This document shows, piece after piece, positions 27,231-36,074 of a stretch of DNA of 64,000 nt. A program made the position numbers and the translations under genes. Positions within the stretch are counted from its first letter, which is position 1; every line of letters begins with the position of its first letter. Below the pieces are notes generated by a model. That model was not told the origin of the DNA, made no database searches, and saw only the letters and a program-made list of their open reading frames with translations. Location of the stretch: NCBI GenBank assembly GCA_045657945.1, contig JAZOUB010000001.1, forward strand, positions 62,001-126,000, given 5' to 3'. The stretch is from HGM04593 sp045657945. Its GTDB lineage: Bacteria; Bacteroidota; Bacteroidia; Bacteroidales; Bacteroidaceae.

Positions 27231-28589
27231 ATGGCAAATAAAGTATCAAACCACAAATTTGTCCAGACTGTTAAAAACATTTGGAAAGTTGAAGACCTGA
27301 GAGTGCGTATTGGAATCACACTCTTGTTCGTCGCTATATATCGTTTTGGTTCACAGATCGTGCTCCCAGGTGTCGATACTGCAAAATTGCTTGACACCTC
27401 GGATGCAATAGCGAAAGAGGGCGGTTTGATGTCTCTGCTTGATATGTTCTCGGGTGGTGCGTTAGCAAATGCATCTATATTCGCCCTTGGTATCATGCCA
27501 TATATCTCAGCCTCAATTGTAATTCAGTTGTTGGCGCTTGCAGTTCCCTATTTCCAGAAACTGCAGCGTGAGGGTGAGAGTGGCCGTCGTAAGATGAACC
27601 AATATACTCGTTATCTTACATTGGCAATTCTCATACCTCAGGCTATTGCATATTTGGCAAACCTCGAAAGCCTCTTAGGCACCAGTGGTGTTATCAAGGT
27701 CGAGTCTGATGCAATGTTCTACGCAACATCTACAATCATCTTGGCTGCAGGTAGTATGTTCATCCTTTGGTTGGGTGAGCGTATCACCGACAAGGGTATC
27801 GGCAACGGTGTGTCATTGATTATCATGATTGGTATCATCGCCCGTTTCCCACAGGCACTCATTCATGAGTTCGGTTCAAGAATGAGTGGTGCAGAAGGTG
27901 GTGGTGTTGTTATGTTCATGGTTGAGCTTGTATTGCTTGTATTGGTAATTGCCGGTGCTGTTGCGCTTTTGCGCGGCACCCGTAAGATACCTGTTCAGTA
28001 TGCAAAGCAGGCAACAGGTGGAGCAGCCGTTTCGGGTGCACGTCAGTATCTTCCTTTGAAGGTCAATGCAGCCAATGTGATGCCTATCATTTTTGCTCAG
28101 GCGATTATGTTTATCCCTGCAGCAATAATGGGTTTCAATACCGAGAGCGCATCATCTGAATTCATGCAATTGATTTCAAAAAATACTTCATGGCTCTACA
28201 ATCTTATTTTTGCGCTCCTTATTATAGTGTTTACATATTTCTACACAGCCATCACAATCAATCCGATGCAGATGGCCGAGGATATGAAGCGCAACAATGG
28301 ATTCATCCCAGGTGTTAAGCCTGGCAAGCCAACAGCGGAGTATATTGATACAATCATGTCTCGTATAACACTTCCAGGTGCATTGTTCCTTGCATTTATC
28401 GCAATACTTCCAGTATTTGCCGGAATGTTAGGTATTCAGCCCGAGTTTGCAAACTTCTTCGGAGGTACATCGCTGCTCATCCTGGCCGGTGTGATTCTTG
28501 ACACATTGCAGCAAATCGAGAGCCATCTCTTGATGAGACATTATGACGGTCTTTTGAGTTCAGGTCGCATAAAGGGACGTATTGGTTAA
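27231..28589 (+). CDS. secY: Protein translocase subunit SecY
   Basis: Pore subunit of the SecYEG inner-membrane channel. 452 residues with ten hydrophobic helices; motifs MPYISASIVIQLL (helix 2), QYTRYLTLAI, and PGTPTAEYI-like loop sequence PGKPTAEYIDTIMSRITLPG. Coexpressed with the ribosomal proteins, as in most bacteria. Confidence 0.98.
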   Translation: MANKVSNHKFVQTVKNIWKVEDLRVRIGITLLFVAIYRFGSQIVLPGVDTAKLLDTSDAIAKEGGLMSLLDMFSGGALANASIFALGIMPYISASIVIQLLALAVPYFQKLQREGESGRRKMNQYTRYLTLAILIPQAIAYLANLESLLGTSGVIKVESDAMFYATSTIILAAGSMFILWLGERITDKGIGNGVSLIIMIGIIARFPQALIHEFGSRMSGAEGGGVVMFMVELVLLVLVIAGAVALLRGTRKIPVQYAKQATGGAAVSGARQYLPLKVNAANVMPIIFAQAIMFIPAAIMGFNTESASSEFMQLISKNTSWLYNLIFALLIIVFTYFYTAITINPMQMAEDMKRNNGFIPGVKPGKPTAEYIDTIMSRITLPGALFLAFIAILPVFAGMLGIQPEFANFFGGTSLLILAGVILDTLQQIESHLLMRHYDGLLSSGRIKGRIG

Positions 28590-28604
28590 TAATGTTGGCT
28601 AAGA

Positions 28605-29402
28605 ATGATATTTCTTAAGACATCTGATGAAATAGAACTACTTCGGCAGGCGAACCTGCTCGTTGGCAAGGCACTTGCCGAAGTAGCTAAGATAATAGAG
28701 CCGGGTGTAACAACAAGGCAACTTGATAAAGTGGCCGAGGAGTTCATTCGAGACAATGGGGCGATACCTACTTTCAAAGGGTATCCAAACCACGAAGGGA
28801 CACCGTTCCCGGGCTCCATTTGTGCATCGGTAAACGATGTGGTTGTACACGGAATTCCTAACGACGTTCCCTTGAAAGAGGGCGATATTGTATCGGTCGA
28901 TTGTGGAACGTTGCTTGATGGGTTCTGTGGTGATTCCTGCTACACATTCTGTGTAGGCGAGGTTGACGAGGCGACAAAGCAGTTGCTGCGCGTAACCAAG
29001 GAGTCATTGTACAAAGGTATTGAACAAGCAGTTCACGGGAAACGTATCGGTGACATTAGCAGTGCGGTTCAGACCCATTGCGAACAGAACGGTTACGGTG
29101 TTGTACGTGAATTTGTAGGCCACGGTATTGGTCGAAACATGCATGAGGCACCCGAGGTTCCCAATTATGGTCGCAAGGGTAACGGCTTGCAGTTGAGACA
29201 GGGAATGTGTATCGCGATTGAGCCGATGATAACACTTGGCAAGCGTCAGATCTTTATGGAACGTGACGGTTGGACAGTGAGGACACGCGACAGAAAGAAC
29301 GCTGCACATTTTGAACATACCATTGCTGTTGGTAAGAACGGTGCCGATATACTGTCATCGTTTGAATATGTAGAAGAAGTCTTACGAAAGAAAGGTTATT
29401 GA
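28605..29402 (+). CDS. map: Type I methionine aminopeptidase
   Basis: Removes N-terminal methionine from nascent proteins. 265 residues. The five metal ligands are all present: D99 and D110 (SVDCGTLLDGFCGDSC), H173 (VGHGIGRNMHEAPEVPNYG), E206 (AIEPMI) and E237 (HFEHTIAV). No N-terminal zinc-finger extension. Located between secY and infA. Confidence 0.97.
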   Translation: MIFLKTSDEIELLRQANLLVGKALAEVAKIIEPGVTTRQLDKVAEEFIRDNGAIPTFKGYPNHEGTPFPGSICASVNDVVVHGIPNDVPLKEGDIVSVDCGTLLDGFCGDSCYTFCVGEVDEATKQLLRVTKESLYKGIEQAVHGKRIGDISSAVQTHCEQNGYGVVREFVGHGIGRNMHEAPEVPNYGRKGNGLQLRQGMCIAIEPMITLGKRQIFMERDGWTVRTRDRKNAAHFEHTIAVGKNGADILSSFEYVEEVLRKKGY

Positions 29403-29403
29403 T

Positions 29404-29622
29404 ATGGCTAAGCAGAGCGCTATTGAACAAGACGGCACAATTGTAGAGGCATTGTCAAATGCAATGTTCCGCGTTGAGTTGCAGAATGGTCACGAAGTGA
29501 TTGCACACATCTCGGGCAAGATGAGAATGCACTACATAAAGATATTGCCGGGTGACAAGGTGAGAATCGAAATGTCTCCCTATGATTTGACCAAAGGAAG
29601 AATTGTGTTCCGATATAAATAA
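29404..29622 (+). CDS. infA: Translation initiation factor IF-1
   Basis: 72 residues, an S1/OB-fold protein that binds the 30S A site. MAKQSAIEQDGTIVEALSNA start and HISGKMRMHYIKILPGDKV core are diagnostic. The start is one base after the map stop. Confidence 0.98.
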   Translation: MAKQSAIEQDGTIVEALSNAMFRVELQNGHEVIAHISGKMRMHYIKILPGDKVRIEMSPYDLTKGRIVFRYK

Positions 29623-29634
29623 AAACAATATATT

Positions 29635-29751
29635 ATGAAAGTTAAAGCATCTATTAAGAAACGCACTCCCGATTGCAAGATCGTTCGCAGAAATGGTCGT
29701 TTGTATTTGATCAACAAGAAGAATCCCAAATTCAAACTGCGTCAGGGGTAA
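29635..29751 (+). CDS. rpmJ: 50S ribosomal protein L36 (zinc-free form)
   Basis: 38 residues: MKVKASIKKRTPDCKIVRRN, then GRLYLINKKNPKFKLRQG. Only one of the four usual zinc ligands remains (C14), so this is the C-minus type. It lies between infA and rpsM in conserved order. Confidence 0.96.
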   Translation: MKVKASIKKRTPDCKIVRRNGRLYLINKKNPKFKLRQG

Positions 29752-29780
29752 TTAAGTAGTAATTAAAAATATATTCGTAT

Positions 29781-30161
29781 ATGGCTATAAGAATAGTTGG
29801 TGTAGATATTCCTCAGAACAAGAGAGGAGAGATTGCGTTGACATACATCTATGGTATTGGACGCAGCAGTGCAGCCAAAATCCTTGACAAGGCCGGTGTT
29901 GACCGTAACATCAAGGTTCAGGATTGGACCGATGATATGGCTGCTAAGGTTCGTGAGGTAATCGGCGCAGAGTTTAAGGTAGAGGGTGACCTCCGTTCAG
30001 AAATCCAGCTTAACATCAAGCGTTTGATGGACATTGGTTGCTATCGTGGCATCCGTCATCGTAACGGTTTGCCCGTTCGTGGTCAGAGCACAAAGAACAA
30101 TGCTCGTACACGTAAGGGACGTAAGAAGACAGTTGCTAACAAGAAAAAAGCTACAAAATAA
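29781..30161 (+). CDS. rpsM: 30S ribosomal protein S13
   Basis: 126 residues; head protein contacting the P-site tRNA. AIRIVGVDIPQNKRGEIALT start, GCYRGIRHRNGLPVRGQSTK and a basic C-terminal tail ending KKATK. Confidence 0.98.
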   Translation: MAIRIVGVDIPQNKRGEIALTYIYGIGRSSAAKILDKAGVDRNIKVQDWTDDMAAKVREVIGAEFKVEGDLRSEIQLNIKRLMDIGCYRGIRHRNGLPVRGQSTKNNARTRKGRKKTVANKKKATK

Positions 30162-30173
30162 TAAGTAAGTAAT

Positions 30174-30563
30174 ATGGCAAAGAAAACAGTTGCAACAAAG
30201 AAAAGAAATGTGAAAGTCGGTGCAAACGGACAGCTTCACGTTCATTCATCATTTAACAATATTATTGTTTGCCTTGCTAATGACGAAGGTCAGGTTATCT
30301 CTTGGTCTTCTGCAGGAAAGATGGGCTTCAGAGGTTCAAAGAAGAACACTCCTTATGCTGCTCAGATGGCTGCCGAGGCTTGCTCAAAGATCGCTTTCGA
30401 TCTTGGCTTGCGTAAGGTTAAGGCATATGTTAAGGGACCCGGAAACGGTCGCGAGTCAGCAATCCGTACTGTACATAATGCAGGTATTGAGGTTACAGAG
30501 ATCATTGACGTAACACCACTGCCACACAACGGTTGCCGTCCTCCTAAGAGAAGAAGAGTATAA
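30174..30563 (+). CDS. rpsK: 30S ribosomal protein S11
   Basis: 129 residues; platform protein. HVHSSFNNIIVCLANDEG, VKGPGNGRESAIRTV and the C-terminal PHNGCRPPKRRRV are signatures. Confidence 0.98.
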   Translation: MAKKTVATKKRNVKVGANGQLHVHSSFNNIIVCLANDEGQVISWSSAGKMGFRGSKKNTPYAAQMAAEACSKIAFDLGLRKVKAYVKGPGNGRESAIRTVHNAGIEVTEIIDVTPLPHNGCRPPKRRRV

Positions 30564-30584
30564 CAATTTTATTTAAGATTAGAA

Positions 30585-31193
30585 ATGGCAAGATATACAG
30601 GACCAAAAAGCAAGATAGCACGTCGTTTCGGCGAGCCTATCTTTGGCGCAGATAAAGTGCTTTCAAAGAAGAACTATGCGCCCGGCCAGCACGGTAACAA
30701 CCGTCGTCGTAAGACTTCTGAGTACGGTGTGATGCTCGCTGAGAAGCAGAAAGCTAAATATACATACGGTGTATTGGAGAAACAGTTCCGCAACACATTC
30801 AAGAAGGCCGATTCAGCTCCCGGTATTACCGGTGAGGTTCTTTTGCAGAACCTTGAGGCTCGTCTCGACAACGTAGTTTATCGTCTCGGTATCGCTCCTA
30901 CACGTGCAGCAGCACGTCAGTTGGTAAGCCACTGCCACATTGTTGTTGATGGTAAGGTATGTAACATCCCTTCTCGTCACATCAAACCAGGTCAGGTTAT
31001 TGGCGTACGTGAGCGTTCTAAGTCACTCGAGGTAATCCAGAACTCGTTGGCAGGCTTGAATCACAGCAAATATCCTTGGTTGGAGTGGAACAACTCTGAG
31101 ATGGCAGGTAAGTTCTTGAGCGTACCTGAGCGTTCAGAGATCCCCGAGAACATCAAGGAGCAGTTAATCGTTGAGTTGTATAGCAAAAATTAA
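30585..31193 (+). CDS. rpsD: 30S ribosomal protein S4 (zinc-free form)
   Basis: 202 residues; 16S assembly initiator. MARYTGPKSKIARRFGEPIF start without the zinc cysteines, S4 RNA-binding domain LEARLDNVVYRLGIAPTRAA, and RHIKPGQVIGVRERSK. Confidence 0.98.
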   Translation: MARYTGPKSKIARRFGEPIFGADKVLSKKNYAPGQHGNNRRRKTSEYGVMLAEKQKAKYTYGVLEKQFRNTFKKADSAPGITGEVLLQNLEARLDNVVYRLGIAPTRAAARQLVSHCHIVVDGKVCNIPSRHIKPGQVIGVRERSKSLEVIQNSLAGLNHSKYPWLEWNNSEMAGKFLSVPERSEIPENIKEQLIVELYSKN

Positions 31194-31202
31194 TATTAAG
31201 TA

Positions 31203-32195
31203 ATGGCGATATTAACATTTCAAAAACCCGATAAGGTGGTGATGCTTGAGGCGGACAATTTCTTCGGAAAGTTCGAGTTCCGTCCTTTGGAGCCCGGTTT
31301 TGCAACAACCGTAGGTAATGCACTCCGTCGCATCTTGTTGTCTTCTTTGGAAGGCTTCGCAATCAACTGCATCAAGATCAGCGGTGTAGAGCACGAGTTT
31401 GCTACAATCCCAGGCGTGAAGGAGGATGTTACCAACATCATTCTCAACCTTAAGAAGGTGCGTTTCAAAAGAATCGTAGAGGATTTCGAAACTGAGAAAG
31501 TCTCAATCAATGTAGAGAATACTGAGGTATTTACTGCAGGTGAGATAGGTAAGTATTTAACAGGATTTGAAGTGTTAAATCCCGAGTTAGTCATTTGCCA
31601 TCTTGACTCATCGGCTAAAATGCAGATTGAAATCAGCATCAACAAGGGACGTGGTTACGTTCCTGCTGATGAGAACCGTGAGTTCTGCACAGAGCCCACA
31701 ATGATTCCAATCGACTCGATATACACTCCGATTCGTAATGTCAAGTACGTTCGTGAGCCATTCCGCGTAGAGCAGAAGACCGACTACGACCGTTTGGTAC
31801 TTGAGATTACAACAGATGGTTCCATTCACCCGAAGGAGGCTCTTAAGGAGGCTGCAAAGATCCTTATTTATCACTTCATGCTCTTCTCAGACGAGAAGAT
31901 CGCAATCGAGTCGGCCGACATGGACGGCAACGAGGAGTTCGATGAAGAGGTATTGCACATGCGTCAGTTGCTCAAGAGCAAGCTTGTTGACCTTAACCTT
32001 TCGGTACGTGCCCTCAACTGTTTGAAGGCTGCCGAGGTTGAGACACTTGGCCAGCTCGTACAGTACAACAAGACCGACCTTCTCAAGTTCCGCAACTTCG
32101 GTAAGAAATCGCTCACTGAGCTTGATGATTTGCTCGAGAGTCTGAATCTTTCGTTTGGAACAGATATTTCAAAATATAAATTAGACAAAGAATAA
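31203..32195 (+). CDS. rpoA: RNA polymerase subunit alpha
   Basis: 330 residues. The N-terminal assembly domain includes FATTVGNALRRILLSSLEGFA; the C-terminal domain (LRALNCLKAAEVETLGQLV-like stretch and FRNFGKKSLTELDDLL) is intact, so upstream-element and activator contacts should be possible. Ten bases after rpsD. Confidence 0.98.
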   Translation: MAILTFQKPDKVVMLEADNFFGKFEFRPLEPGFATTVGNALRRILLSSLEGFAINCIKISGVEHEFATIPGVKEDVTNIILNLKKVRFKRIVEDFETEKVSINVENTEVFTAGEIGKYLTGFEVLNPELVICHLDSSAKMQIEISINKGRGYVPADENREFCTEPTMIPIDSIYTPIRNVKYVREPFRVEQKTDYDRLVLEITTDGSIHPKEALKEAAKILIYHFMLFSDEKIAIESADMDGNEEFDEEVLHMRQLLKSKLVDLNLSVRALNCLKAAEVETLGQLVQYNKTDLLKFRNFGKKSLTELDDLLESLNLSFGTDISKYKLDKE

Positions 32196-32197
32196 TT

Positions 32198-32680
32198 ATG
32201 AGACATAAGAAATCTTTTAATCATTTGGGTCGTACTGCATCTCATAGAAACGCAATGCTTTCTAACATGGCAGTTTCGTTGATCATGCACAAAAGAATCA
32301 CTACGACTCTTGCAAAGGCAAAAGAGCTGAAGAAGTTCATTGAGCCACTTATCACAAAGTCAAAAGACGATACAACAAACTCTCGTCGCGTAGTGTTCAG
32401 CAACCTTCAGAGCAAGGAGGCTGTTACTGAACTGTTCAAGGAGATCTCTGTAAAGGTTGCAGAGCGTCCAGGCGGTTACACACGCATCATCAAACTTGGT
32501 ACACGTTTGGGTGACGCAGCTCAGATGTGCTTCATCGAGCTTGTTGACTACAACGAGAACATGGCTAAGTCTCAGGCTAAGAAGACACGCCGTCGTCGTT
32601 CTACAAAGAAGGCTGATGCGCCTGCTGTAGAGGAGACTGTTGTTGCAACAGAAGAAGCTACACCAACAGTTGCTGAATAA
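32198..32680 (+). CDS. rplQ: 50S ribosomal protein L17
   Basis: 160 residues. The core (MRHKKSFNHLGRTASHRNAM) is standard; a basic KKTRRRRSTKK stretch and then a C-terminal extension rich in Ala, Val, Glu and Thr make it about 40 residues longer than the E. coli type. Last gene of the superoperon. Confidence 0.97.
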   Translation: MRHKKSFNHLGRTASHRNAMLSNMAVSLIMHKRITTTLAKAKELKKFIEPLITKSKDDTTNSRRVVFSNLQSKEAVTELFKEISVKVAERPGGYTRIIKLGTRLGDAAQMCFIELVDYNENMAKSQAKKTRRRRSTKKADAPAVEETVVATEEATPTVAE

Positions 32681-32704
32681 TAAAAATTACTTACTTAATA
32701 GATG

Positions 32705-32739
32705 TGAGAGGGTATCGTGAGATACTCTCTCATTTTTTT
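32705..32739 (+). terminator. Terminator of the ribosomal superoperon
   Basis: A 12-bp stem (32705-32716 with 32721-32732, one G-T wobble) around a GTGA tetraloop is followed by seven T residues. It lies 24 bases after the rplQ stop and is the clearest intrinsic terminator in this part. Confidence 0.85.
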
Positions 32740-32969
32740 GTCAATAAGTCCCTGTAGCTCTGTTGCGGCTACGGTTCTATGCTGGTGACTCACGCGCTGT
32801 TAGATTTTGTGTTTGGGGTTATTCTTTGCCAATGTGTGTTGTGAACCTTTGTCGATTCGTGCAAGCCTCTCGGCGATAAGCTCTGTCAAACAGAACTATC
32901 GTTGAAAATTAATTGCACCAAGCGTAACCTTGCAGCGTTGCTGACAAATATAAATTTCTCGCTTTAAAT
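32740..32969. other. Intergenic stretch with no gene recognised
   Basis: No reading frame with protein-like character and no RNA gene is visible on either strand. It separates the superoperon terminator from the promoter of the lipoprotein gene. Confidence 0.5.
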
Positions 32970-33000
32970 TTTGTTAAGACAAAACAACTTGTTATATTTG
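32970..33000 (+). promoter_or_regulatory. Bacteroidota-type promoter of the lipoprotein gene
   Basis: TTTG at 32970-32973, 19 bases of spacer, then TATATTTG at 32993-33000. This is an excellent match to the -33 TTTG / -7 TAnnTTTG consensus. A transcript starting some 5-8 bases further on would carry a leader of about 260 bases containing the (AC)17 tract. Confidence 0.75.
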
Positions 33001-33103
33001 CATATGTCTTAAAGATAGAATCTTTTGATGTGTGTTAATTCATTAAATAATAGACAGATGTGTGAAAAAGACTGCTTGAAATTTGGTAGTCTTGAATTTT
33101 TGT

Positions 33104-33143
<40 letters not shown>

Positions 33144-33268
33144 TCCAATCTATACTGTAAATTAATATCAGATAAACAATCTGTTGTTACTATCCAAAGG
33201 CTGCAATATTCACTATTGTGGTCCGGTACATTTTTGTCTGCATACATAATCAATTAAATCAAACATTT

Positions 33269-34417
33269 ATGAAAAAAGTTTTTTCGCTTTTGTCGGGTAT
33301 CCTTTTCGCTTTTTCGTTATTCTTCATCTCTTGTGACGATAACGAGGTGGTGCAGGATACATCCATCTGCAATGTAACCGTGCACAATAGCGGTTACGGT
33401 GGTGTAGAAATTCTCAATTACATTGGAAAATCGGTTGATGTTGTGATTGGTGACGAAGTTACAGTCGTTGCCACACCCTATGATGAGAGTGATTTTTTAG
33501 GTTGGTTCATAGGTGATGATGAGACCTCTGTTACTGCCGATAGCATATACACATTCGTTGTGACTGAAAGTGTTGATTTGACAGCAAAATTCAGCAAGAG
33601 TGTCGTTACTATTTGCAGTGCGGGTTACGGTAGTGTCTCTTTTAAGGACTCAACCGACTCATTGCTTGTCGTTTTGCCCGGTACAGAGGTTACTGCTGTT
33701 GCCACACCTCACGCGGATTGTGAATTTATCGGTTGGTTTGCCGGTGATAAGACACCTGTATGCGCCGATGCAGAATATACTTTTATAGTAGAAGAGGATG
33801 CCGTCTTGACTGCACAGTTTGCCCCTCTGCCTATTAATGGCTATGAATGGGTTGGTCTCGGCCTGCCCAGCGGCGTTAAATGGGCAACCTGCAATGTCGG
33901 CGCATTGACCCCTGAGGGCTACGGCGGTTACTACGCTTGGGGCGAAACAGAAGAGAAGAATGTCTATGACTGGAGTACCTACAAATTGTGTAGCGGCAAC
34001 CAATATGCATTGACCAAATACTCTACCAATAGTAGCTATGGAGTAGTCGATGATAAAACTGTTCTCGAGCCCGAGGACGATGTTGCCCACGCAAAATTGT
34101 GCGGACGTTGGAGGGTGCCTACATTGGAGGAGCAGCAGGAACTGCTTGATTGCTGTGTATGGCAATGGACTGCCCTAAATGGCGTAAACGGTTATAAGGT
34201 AACCGGTCCCAGTGGTTACAGTATCTTCCTGCCTGCAGCTGGTAACCGCTATGGCGCAGAAGTATATGGCCGTGGTGAGCACGGAAACTATTTTTCGTCT
34301 TCACTTAGCAGCTACGGCTGCAACGCCGCTTGCTATATGCTCTTCGGTAACGGTAACCGAAATTGGGGAAGTAGCCCACGTTATTACGGTTATAGCGTGC
34401 GCCCGGTTTGTAAGTAA
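33269..34417 (+). CDS. Surface lipoprotein with two InlB-like repeats and a C-terminal FISUMP-like domain
   Basis: 382 residues from the ATG at 33269; the longer GTG start at 33218 would bury the signal peptide. Lipoprotein signal: MKKVFSLLSGILFAFSLFFIS with the lipidated cysteine in SCDDNE. Two tandem repeats of about 75 residues resemble the divergent InlB B-repeat: SGYGGVEI...DFLGWFIGDD and AGYGSVSF...EFIGWFAGDK, each ending in LTA(K/Q)F. The C-terminal 190 residues (YEWVGLGLPSGVKWATCNVG, YYAWGETEEK, and terminal GYSVRPVCK) match the Fibrobacter-succinogenes-major-paralogous-type domain common in Bacteroidales surface proteins. Probably an outer-membrane-anchored protein; ligand unknown. 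Single-gene transcript with its own promoter and terminator. Confidence 0.8.
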   Translation: MKKVFSLLSGILFAFSLFFISCDDNEVVQDTSICNVTVHNSGYGGVEILNYIGKSVDVVIGDEVTVVATPYDESDFLGWFIGDDETSVTADSIYTFVVTESVDLTAKFSKSVVTICSAGYGSVSFKDSTDSLLVVLPGTEVTAVATPHADCEFIGWFAGDKTPVCADAEYTFIVEEDAVLTAQFAPLPINGYEWVGLGLPSGVKWATCNVGALTPEGYGGYYAWGETEEKNVYDWSTYKLCSGNQYALTKYSTNSSYGVVDDKTVLEPEDDVAHAKLCGRWRVPTLEEQQELLDCCVWQWTALNGVNGYKVTGPSGYSIFLPAAGNRYGAEVYGRGEHGNYFSSSLSSYGCNAACYMLFGNGNRNWGSSPRYYGYSVRPVCK

Positions 34418-34434
34418 TACAACGGTTTATAGGT

Positions 34435-34470
34435 AAAGAGTCCGGTACATGTATCGGACTCTTTGCTTTT
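34435..34470 (+). terminator. Terminator after the lipoprotein gene
   Basis: AAAGAGTCCG (34435-34444) pairs with CGGACTCTTT (34455-34464) across a 10-base loop; GCTTTTT follows. It lies 18 bases after the stop codon. Confidence 0.75.
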
Positions 34471-34617
34471 TGATACGTTGCCTGTAACCCTGTTTTTGCT
34501 AAATATATGCAGTGCCCCTCCTGTTCTTGTTTAAAAAATGCTAGTCTTGACACCTAACAAACTGAAAAATATTAAAATATTTTAAAATAACTTGTGAGAA
34601 ATGCGGAAAATTTTCTC

Positions 34618-34625
34618 TAAATTTG
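34618..34625 (+). promoter_or_regulatory. -7 box of the nqr operon promoter
   Basis: TAAATTTG fits TAnnTTTG and lies 33 bases before the nqrA ATG. A TTG at 34592-34594 is a possible but distant -33 element (spacing 23). Confidence 0.45.
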
Positions 34626-34658
34626 TGTCGGATTATGTACTAATGTAACTCAAATTAT

Positions 34659-36008
34659 ATGCACAAAGTCGTAAAAATTTCTAAGGGATTGAATATCAAT
34701 CTCAAAGGCGCTCCTGCTAAAGAAATGACATCGGTTGAAACACCAAAGTTCTATGCTTTGATGCCAGCCGATTTTACACGCGTTACTCCAAAGGTTGTTG
34801 TTAAACCCGAGGATACCGTGAAGGCGGGTGATCCTTTGTTCGTTGATAAGAACATCCCTGAATTGCAATTTGTTTCGCCCGTGAGCGGAAAGGTTGTAGC
34901 GGTTAACCGCGGTGAGAGAAGACGCGTACTTAGCGTAGTAGTAGAATCGGATGGCAAGTTCGAGTCTGTAGAGTGCAAGGCGAAGGATGTACTTTCGCTC
35001 TCTGCCGAGGAAGTGAAGGCTGACCTTCTCAAGGCCGGTTTGTTCGCATTCATGCGTCAGAGACCCTACGATGTTATTGCTGACCCAAAAGATGCGCCTC
35101 GTGCCATCTATGTATCGGCATTCGATTCAAAGCCACTCGCTGTAAGTTTCGAAGTAGCCCTCAAGGGTAACGAAGAGGATTTCCAGACCGGTCTTGATGC
35201 CCTTTCGCGCATTGCACCTGTCCACTTGGGTATCTGCGCTTGTCAGAAGTCTACAGCACTCACAGTTGCAAAGAACGTGAAGACAACAATCTTCAAGGGA
35301 CCACATCCTGCAGGTAATGTTGGTGTACAGATTAACAAGACAGCTCCTGTGAACAAGGGTGAAATTGTATGGACAATCGGTGCCGAGGAGGTGATTTTTA
35401 TTGGCCGTTTCTTTAACAAAGGCAAGGTCGATTTCACACGTACCATCGCACTTGCAGGTAGTGAGGTAAAGAATCCTTCATACAGCAAGGTTGTTCTTGG
35501 TGCACAATTGACAAATATTCTTGCAGGCCGTCTCGAGGATAAGTACGAGAACCGCATCATTGACGGTAATGTACTCACCGGCAAAAAGACCACAGCCGAC
35601 GGTTTCCTTGGTGCATTCTCTACCGAGGTAACAGTTATTCCCGAGGTTGTGGGCGGCGACGAAATGCTTGGTTGGGCAATGCCTCGCTTTGGCATGTACA
35701 GTACAAGCCGCAGCTATTTCAGCTGGCTCTGTCCAAAGCGCAAGTATACAATCGATGCACGCATCAAGGGAGGCGAGCGTCATATGATTATGTCTAACGA
35801 GTACGACAAGGTGTTCCCAATGGACATCTACCCCGAGTACTTGCTCAAGGCAATTATCACCGGCAATATCGACAAGATGGAACAGCTTGGTATCTACGAG
35901 GTGGCTCCCGAAGATTTCGCATTGTGCGAGTTTGTTGACTCTTCAAAATTGGAGTTGCAGCGCATCGTTCGCGAAGGTCTTGACAAGTTGCGTGCCGAGA
36001 TGTGCTAA
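34659..36008 (+). CDS. nqrA: Na+-translocating NADH:quinone reductase subunit A
   Basis: 449 residues; peripheral, cytosol-facing subunit of the sodium-pumping NADH:ubiquinone (here menaquinone) reductase. Recognised by KISKGLNINLKGAPAKEM at the N-terminus, FKGPHPAGNVGVQI and the C-terminal region ending DKLRAEMC. First gene of nqrABCDEF. Confidence 0.96.
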   Translation: MHKVVKISKGLNINLKGAPAKEMTSVETPKFYALMPADFTRVTPKVVVKPEDTVKAGDPLFVDKNIPELQFVSPVSGKVVAVNRGERRRVLSVVVESDGKFESVECKAKDVLSLSAEEVKADLLKAGLFAFMRQRPYDVIADPKDAPRAIYVSAFDSKPLAVSFEVALKGNEEDFQTGLDALSRIAPVHLGICACQKSTALTVAKNVKTTIFKGPHPAGNVGVQINKTAPVNKGEIVWTIGAEEVIFIGRFFNKGKVDFTRTIALAGSEVKNPSYSKVVLGAQLTNILAGRLEDKYENRIIDGNVLTGKKTTADGFLGAFSTEVTVIPEVVGGDEMLGWAMPRFGMYSTSRSYFSWLCPKRKYTIDARIKGGERHMIMSNEYDKVFPMDIYPEYLLKAIITGNIDKMEQLGIYEVAPEDFALCEFVDSSKLELQRIVREGLDKLRAEMC

Positions 36009-36016
36009 TTGGTCGA

Positions 36017-36044
36017 GGCCGCCAGTCTTCAGGCATAAGCGGCC
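36017..36044 (+). other. GC-rich hairpin between nqrA and nqrB
   Basis: GGCCGC (36017-36022) and GCGGCC (36039-36044) enclose a 16-base loop; GGGTTTTA follows. It sits in the only sizeable gap (66 bases) of the nqr operon and may be an attenuator or an mRNA processing and stability element. The 6-bp stem makes this tentative. Confidence 0.35.
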
Positions 36045-36074
36045 GGGTTTTAATGCAAAATAAAAAACAGTCAT

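Noticed and set aside
33218..33268. Upstream GTG start for the InlB-like lipoprotein
   Set aside because: It would place 17 residues before a perfect lipoprotein signal peptide; the ATG at 33269 is better.
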